From Paenibacillus sp. FSL M7-0420 (lineage in GTDB: Bacteria; Bacillota; Bacilli; Paenibacillales; Paenibacillaceae), in assembly GCF_038002345.1 (NCBI RefSeq), contig NZ_JBBOCJ010000001.1, positions 3,782,001-3,846,000 of the forward strand: a stretch of DNA of 64,000 nt. Reading direction: 5' to 3'. This document shows positions 61,842 to 64,000 of this stretch, piece by piece. Position numbers and translations under genes: made by a program. Below the pieces are notes generated by a model, which was not told the origin of the DNA, did not search any database, and worked only from the letters and a program-made list of their open reading frames with translations. Within the stretch, counting starts at the first letter, position 1, and each line of letters begins with the position of its first letter.

Positions 61842-62173
61842 GATGTAATCGGTTTTCCGACTACATTCCGCCCACGAACCATCCCAGTGCCCAATGTGGT
61901 CGGTTTTCCGATTACATTCCGCCCACGAACTATCCCAGTGCCCCATGTAATCGGTTTTCCGATTACATTCCGCCCACGGACCATCCCAGTGCCTAATGTA
62001 ATCGGTTTTCCGACTACATTCCGCCTACGAACCCTCCCAGTGCCCAATGTGGTCGGTTTTCCGACTACATTCCGGCCACGAGCCCTCCCAGTGCCTAATG
62101 TAATCGGTTTTCCGACTACATTCCGGCCACGAGCCCTCCCAGTGCCCGATGTAATCGGTTTTCCGACTACATT
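61842..62173. repeat. Array 4: seven dyads at exactly 51-base steps
   Basis: Cores (ATGTA) start at 61843, 61894, 61945, 61996, 62047, 62098 and 62149. The arms are TGTAATCGG and CCGATTACA around TTTT, a nine-base stem; the third unit is perfect. Others vary only by transitions at arm positions 4 and 5 (TGTGGTCGG; CCGACTACA). Intervening segments resemble CCGCCCACGAACCATCCCAG with array-specific changes. It lies between the convergent MFS and FAD-oxidoreductase genes, starting 115 bases after the MFS terminator and ending 14 bases before the oxidoreductase stop. Region 61727-61841 shows nothing else. Confidence 0.95.
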
Positions 62174-62186
62174 CTGCTCCGCAGCT

Positions 62187-63527
62187 CTATAATACTACCC
62201 CATCCCGCTTCAGCTGCTCCTGCAGCTGCGTGATATCGAGCGCCTGCGGCTTCACCCCTGCGGCCGCCGCGAGCGCCGCTGCTGTTCCGGCGGCCTGGCC
62301 CGTGGCCATGCAGCTTGGCGTCAGGCGGGTCGTGGCCAGCGCTTCGTGCGAGGTCGAGATGCATCTGCCTGCAGCCAGCAGATTGGACACATTGGCGGAT
62401 AGCAGACAGCCGTACGGAATGTCGTAAGCGCCGTCTCCGGCGATGAAGGAAGCCGTTACCCCCTTGCCGGACGGATCGTGAATGTCGATCGGGTAGCCGC
62501 TGCGGGCAATGACATCACTGAACTTCCGGCCTTCTATGACATCTTCTTGGGTCAGCTGGTAATAGCCTTTAATCCGCCGCGATTCGCGGATGCCGATCTG
62601 CGGTGCAACCGCTGAGATCGAGGCCCGTTCGAAGCCCGGAACGTCGCGCTTCAGAAACTCGGCCATCAGCAGCACCTGCTTGCGGCCCTCCTGCTCCGCC
62701 AAGGTCAGATCCTCCGCATTCGTTGCGTCCAGCCCCTGGACGCGGGTGCAGTTGATCAGCACCTCATCATCTGCCGGACCGGCAAAGAACAAGACCTGAT
62801 CGCGGTTAATCGGCACCTCGGCCCGCTTCCATTGCGAGTAGAATCCGCTTACCCCGGTGAGCGGCAAGTCCGGCAGTTCAGCGATCGGCGTTTTGCTGTA
62901 GAACTCTTCGGGATGGCTGATCATATATGCTTTGACCTTGTGCAAATCAACGCCGCGCATTCTGAACTTCATCGTCATCGGCTGGGAACGGTTATCCCCC
63001 TCCCGGCCCTGCAGCGTTTCAGCCCCGGACAGCTTCGCTACATCGGCATCTCCGCTGCAATCCACGAAGATGCGCCCCGTTACAGGCGTACGCCCGGATT
63101 TATTAGTCACCACGACATGTTCAATTGCGCCGTCACTGACCAGCACCTCATCCACAAAGCTGTGCAGAAGCAGCTTCACCCCAGCTTCATGCAGCATATC
63201 TGTAGCTACCACTTGATAAATCTCAGGATGGTACGGCGTCAACGTATGCACGAAGCCTACCGTATCCCGGAGATGGCCCGGCGAACCACCGCTGGCCTGC
63301 AGCCGGTCTACGATTTCCTGGGCGATGCCCTTGATCACCTGCTCGCCGCTATCGGTGTGAAAGGTCATCCAAGGATAGACCATAGCAGCGGTGGACATCC
63401 CGCCCACGAACCCGTAACGTTCAATGAGCACGGTCTGTGCTCCCAGCCGTCCGGCGGCGATGGCCGCCGTGATTCCTGCAGGGCCTCCCCCCACTACAAC
63501 GACATCTGCCTCTATTGCAGGATTCAT
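62187..63527 (-). CDS. FAD-dependent oxidoreductase
   Basis: A 446-residue flavoprotein of the FAD-dependent oxidoreductase family often near sugar ABC systems. Dinucleotide fold VVVVGGGPAGITAAIAAGRLGAQTVLIE at the N-terminus, RIFVDCSGDADVAKLSGAE in the middle (second FAD contact), and a C-terminal SNLLAAGRCISTSHEALATTRLTPSCMATGQAAGTAAALA that closes the FAD site. The start at 63527 has GGAG eight bases upstream. It lies 22 bases after the ABC permease start-of-stop and is probably last in that operon; a role in sugar or cyclitol oxidation is an inference. Confidence 0.82.
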   Translation of the reverse strand: MNPAIEADVVVVGGGPAGITAAIAAGRLGAQTVLIERYGFVGGMSTAAMVYPWMTFHTDSGEQVIKGIAQEIVDRLQASGGSPGHLRDTVGFVHTLTPYHPEIYQVVATDMLHEAGVKLLLHSFVDEVLVSDGAIEHVVVTNKSGRTPVTGRIFVDCSGDADVAKLSGAETLQGREGDNRSQPMTMKFRMRGVDLHKVKAYMISHPEEFYSKTPIAELPDLPLTGVSGFYSQWKRAEVPINRDQVLFFAGPADDEVLINCTRVQGLDATNAEDLTLAEQEGRKQVLLMAEFLKRDVPGFERASISAVAPQIGIRESRRIKGYYQLTQEDVIEGRKFSDVIARSGYPIDIHDPSGKGVTASFIAGDGAYDIPYGCLLSANVSNLLAAGRCISTSHEALATTRLTPSCMATGQAAGTAAALAAAAGVKPQALDITQLQEQLKRDGVVL

Positions 63528-63549
63528 ATCATCCACTCCTTTATGTGTG

Positions 63550-64000
63550 CTATTCCTTCAGCCCTGTCATGGCTACGCCCTCGATGAACCGCTTCTGCGC
63601 CATGAAGAAGACGATCAGCAGCGGCACGGTTGCCATGACGGTGGCACTCATCAGATAATGCCAGGAAGTGCCCACTTCATCTGTAAACAACGATAATCCC
63701 AGCGGCAAAGTCATCAGCTCACGCGTATTAATGAAAATAAGCGGGTCGAAGAACTCATTCCAGATGGACACGAACGTGAAGATCGTCAATGTCGCCATCC
63801 CGGGACGGGCAATCGGCAGCATAATGGTCCAGTAAATGCGGAATCGGCTGCAGCCGTCGATCATCGCCGCTTCCTCAAGCTCCGTGGGTACAGTAATGAA
63901 GAATTGCCGCATCACGAAGATGCCGAACACGCCGCTTGCGCCGAAGATCGGCAGCAGAATCAGCGGCAGATGCGTATCAATCCAGCCCAGGTCACGCATG
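63550..64000 (-). CDS. Sugar ABC transporter permease (MalG/AraQ type), C-terminal part
   Basis: The C-terminal part, about 150 residues, of a carbohydrate ABC permease; the N-terminal half lies beyond the right edge. It shows the EAA loop EEAAMIDGCSRFRIYWTIMLPIARP that contacts the ATPase, FVSIWNEFFDPLIFI and the usual end FIEGVAMTGLKE. The frame stays open through the edge; the Met at 63999 is internal, not the start. The downstream FAD oxidoreductase is on the same strand 22 bases away. Confidence 0.85.
   Translation of the reverse strand, partial: MRDLGWIDTHLPLILLPIFGASGVFGIFVMRQFFITVPTELEEAAMIDGCSRFRIYWTIMLPIARPGMATLTIFTFVSIWNEFFDPLIFINTRELMTLPLGLSLFTDEVGTSWHYLMSATVMATVPLLIVFFMAQKRFIEGVAMTGLKE

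Overview
The window looks like chromosome of a spore-forming Firmicute, most probably Paenibacillus. The basis is the cwlJ-gerQ germination pair, strong AGGAGG ribosome sites with frequent TTG and GTG starts, Bacillus-type riboswitches (preQ1-I and c-di-AMP), Fur and CcpA type operators, and gene content close to B. subtilis families (NiaP, KtrB, KimA, PstSCAB, BdbCD). No rRNA, tRNA, CRISPR array, prophage or insertion sequence was recognised. The species assignment is an inference.

Layout. 1-8 kb: the start of a CcpA-controlled sugar-binding lipoprotein (cut by the edge), niaP, a DUF1836 regulator, a CNNM/CBS membrane protein, GNAT and VOC enzymes, and ktrB. 8-16.9 kb: two tandem M29 aminopeptidases, a 58-residue membrane peptide behind a Pho-box-like promoter, an AlkZ-related protein, an Fe-S flavoured cluster (HesB-like, A-type carrier, HxlR regulator, MFS pump, divergent SufR-like repressor), and a TetR/metallo-hydrolase pair with two operators. 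17.6-25.4 kb: pstSCAB, LysR, methyltransferase, EamA transporter, VanW. 25.5-28.1 kb: the queF-queC-queD-queE operon behind a preQ1 riboswitch. 28-38 kb: ZIP transporter, murB, a Fur-controlled siderophore uptake system (two permeases, ATPase, FhuF-like reductase, separately transcribed binding protein), and kimA behind a c-di-AMP riboswitch with terminator. 38-50.3 kb: bdbD-bdbC, an MHYT/PAS histidine kinase, a second CNNM protein with a structured leader, cwlJ-gerQ, DUF2500, a Cys-rich 58-residue protein, a BNR-repeat lipoprotein, an amino acid permease, ldh and a tyrosine recombinase. 50.3-64 kb: LysR with divergent permease, an ECF sigma/anti-sigma pair, esterase, aminotransferase, an SgrR-like regulator with divergent MFS pump, an FAD oxidoreductase, and a sugar ABC permease cut by the edge.

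The most unusual signal is not a gene. Four intergenic arrays (4427-4707, 7391-7622, 17054-17489, 61842-62173) carry 5 to 9 copies of a 26-base dyad of the form AATGTA, variable arm, T-rich loop, complementary arm, TACATT. Copies repeat every 51 bases, occasionally 52. Arm sequences differ between arrays but stay self-complementary. Intervening segments are nearly identical within an array and different between arrays. The 52-base steps break the triplet frame but keep helical phase (about five turns), which argues for a DNA- or RNA-structure role rather than coding. A fifth locus (10869-11047) has a different, weaker dyad in two inverted pairs, each pair again spaced by 51 bases. All four large arrays lie next to gene 3' ends, three of them between convergent genes.
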